Position numbers and translations under genes: made by a program
From: Pomphorhynchus laevis
Lineage: Eukaryota; Acanthocephala; Palaeacanthocephala; Echinorhynchida; Pomphorhynchidae
Direction of reading: 5' to 3'
DNA: 64,000 bases
NCBI GenBank assembly: GCA_012934845.2
Contig: WNNJ02002706.1
Location: 1 to 64,000 of the forward strand
Notes under the pieces: model-generated
The model's input: only the letters and a program-made list of their open reading frames with translations
The model's database searches: none
Told to the model about the DNA's origin: nothing
In this document: one piece after another, positions 62,730-64,000 of the stretch
Layout: the number at the start of each line of letters is the position of its first letter
Numbering within the stretch: position 1 is the first letter of the stretch

Positions 62730-64000
62730 TTCACAAAACGTTAAGCTGTCCCAGGTTCGTGTAGTTCCGAGTCGTAGTCGCGATATGCGCATAGGCCGGG
62801 ATCGTCCATGGACTCAGACATGCAAACAGCGTTGCCTCACTGAATTGCGGCGCATTTCCTCTGCATCAAGAAAGACGGTGTTTCACCAGCCCTCCCACTT
62901 GACTATCAGCAAGCTTCAACTGCACCAATGCCTTTTCTAAAGCGGAATCTAAAGACTTGTCGGAACCGATAGGTGCACCCAGTAGTTCTGCATGGTAGGC
63001 TCTAACCACTTTGGCTGATGGTAGGGCAGCCCGAACCTTCTCGACAGACCGCCAGTCGTTACCGATCATCTCACACTTAGATATATTAAGAGATAAACTC
63101 ATTGCGGTTCCCATCTCCTCGATCATCTCGATATCCAGAACCACCGAGTTCATAGTACCGCCGATTAAGCAATCGTCTAAATACCAAATGTTCAACACAG
63201 AAGCGAATAACAATGGGATTCACAGTCAAGCTGAATATGAATGGACCAGGGGATCTCCTTGCTGCACGCCCTCAACCGAATCTACAAAGTCGTCTCCGAA
63301 GAAAAATAACCTCGGATGGCCATAGTAGGCGTAAACGAACGGGAACAATGCAGGGAGGTTTTGCGAACGTTTTTGAGCATGATATTGTGACTGAGACTAT
63401 TAAATGCATTTTTGAAGTTTAACTTGACGAAAACATTGTTGAAACTTAAGTGGTGCTGTACAAAAAGTCTTCCTGCGTGCACGGCAGCCTCCGTCCAATT
63501 TGAGACACCGACGTTCAATTGATGCGGGATGAAACTGTTGGCCAGAAGTTCGCATGCTCGAATGTTAGCGATCTTTGCGGCAAGTCGACTCAGGGTGCGA
63601 CCAATTGCGATCTGGCGCAATCCACCATATTTCTTCCGTAAGGCCAGAAGTCGACCGCCAAAGATAATAAGACGAATAGAAAGAGGGACTGCGCCATAGA
63701 GTAAGTTCGACATAATTGGCATAATGCGTCCACCAATAATGAACTAGCCGCACCGCTGCTTACTAACACGAGATCCTTGATATAAACTCAAACCGTCTGT
63801 ACCACCAGCAGAGGTATTTGAGAACGAACGAATGGCGTTCAAAACTAATCCGTACGAGACGACATTAATTGAGTCTCGAGCATCGCACGTTTGATATATT
63901 CACAACAATCCGGCTCACCTACTGCTTGAGACATTTTCGTGGACTGCATAGTATTCAACTGATGCAATGTCTCAGAGTTGGGCATAACGAATTGTTCGTC
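62730..64000 (-). mobile_element. LINE copy with RT, running off the window end
   Basis: Minus strand, from 63722: LLYGAVPLSIRLIIFGGRLL, ALRKKYGGLRQIAIGRTLSR, then VFVKLNFKNAFNSLSHNIML (the usual first catalytic Asp of this block reads Asn in LNFKNAFN). Next comes GVQQGDPLVHS near 63270-63240 in another frame, and LNIWYLDDCLIGGTMNSV near 63190, the catalytic YLDD box. Then LNISKCEMIGNDW and the connection region to about 62870. At least three frame changes. The family is the one seen at 1-647, 13560-15310 and 45754-45990, judged by style of the RT and tail, and the 5' part lies beyond 64000. Strongly GC-richer than its flank. Confidence 0.82.

Noticed and set aside
1-64000. CRISPR array, LTR retrovirus, Polinton or prokaryotic operon.
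   Set aside because: No spaced identical short repeats, no long terminal repeats with gag-pol blocks, no capsid or polymerase-B genes, and no clustered same-strand ORFs were seen.

Overview
The window is nuclear DNA of a small, very AT-rich invertebrate animal. Two split metazoan genes have GT-AG introns, some only 44-54 bases long, and they sit in a dense field of retroelement debris. No bacterial operon, viral genome, rRNA or convincing tRNA is visible. I cannot name the species. Tiny introns, high AT and many Penelope-like elements would fit an arthropod such as a mite, or a rotifer, equally well.

Layout. Bases 1-1740 hold the 3' end of a LINE and a GC-richer block that looks once coding. 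Bases 1741-6500 are AT-rich with copies of a hairpin-bearing repeat. A Cys-rich, Lys-tailed protein of unknown role lies at 6666-7208. From 7337 to 32869 (+) runs a complete TBK1/IKK-epsilon-like kinase gene: 18 coding exons and 694 residues, every junction in phase, with its ATG as the last codon of exon 1. Its long introns carry Penelope-like elements, degenerate LINEs, a hammerhead-ribozyme repeat array (16446-17890), a LINE (19727-23793) broken by a Merlin-type DNA transposon (20954-21830), a 150-base tandem repeat and fold-back elements. Tail to tail with it, from 54317 down to 35496 (-), is a complete SLC17-family transporter gene: 10 coding exons and 488 residues. Its introns hold at least three kinds of Penelope-like element. 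From 54318 to 62000 the DNA is mostly empty AT-rich sequence with relics and MITE-like elements. From about 62730 to the end is another LINE on the minus strand that runs out of the window.

The two host genes have no evident functional link. The kinase family acts in innate immune and trafficking signalling; the SLC17 family moves organic anions or phosphate. The main candidates for something new are the hammerhead repeat array and an abundant Penelope-associated repeat with two conserved hairpins. The Merlin element also shows rearranged ends. All coordinates come from reading the sequence by eye; no database search was run.
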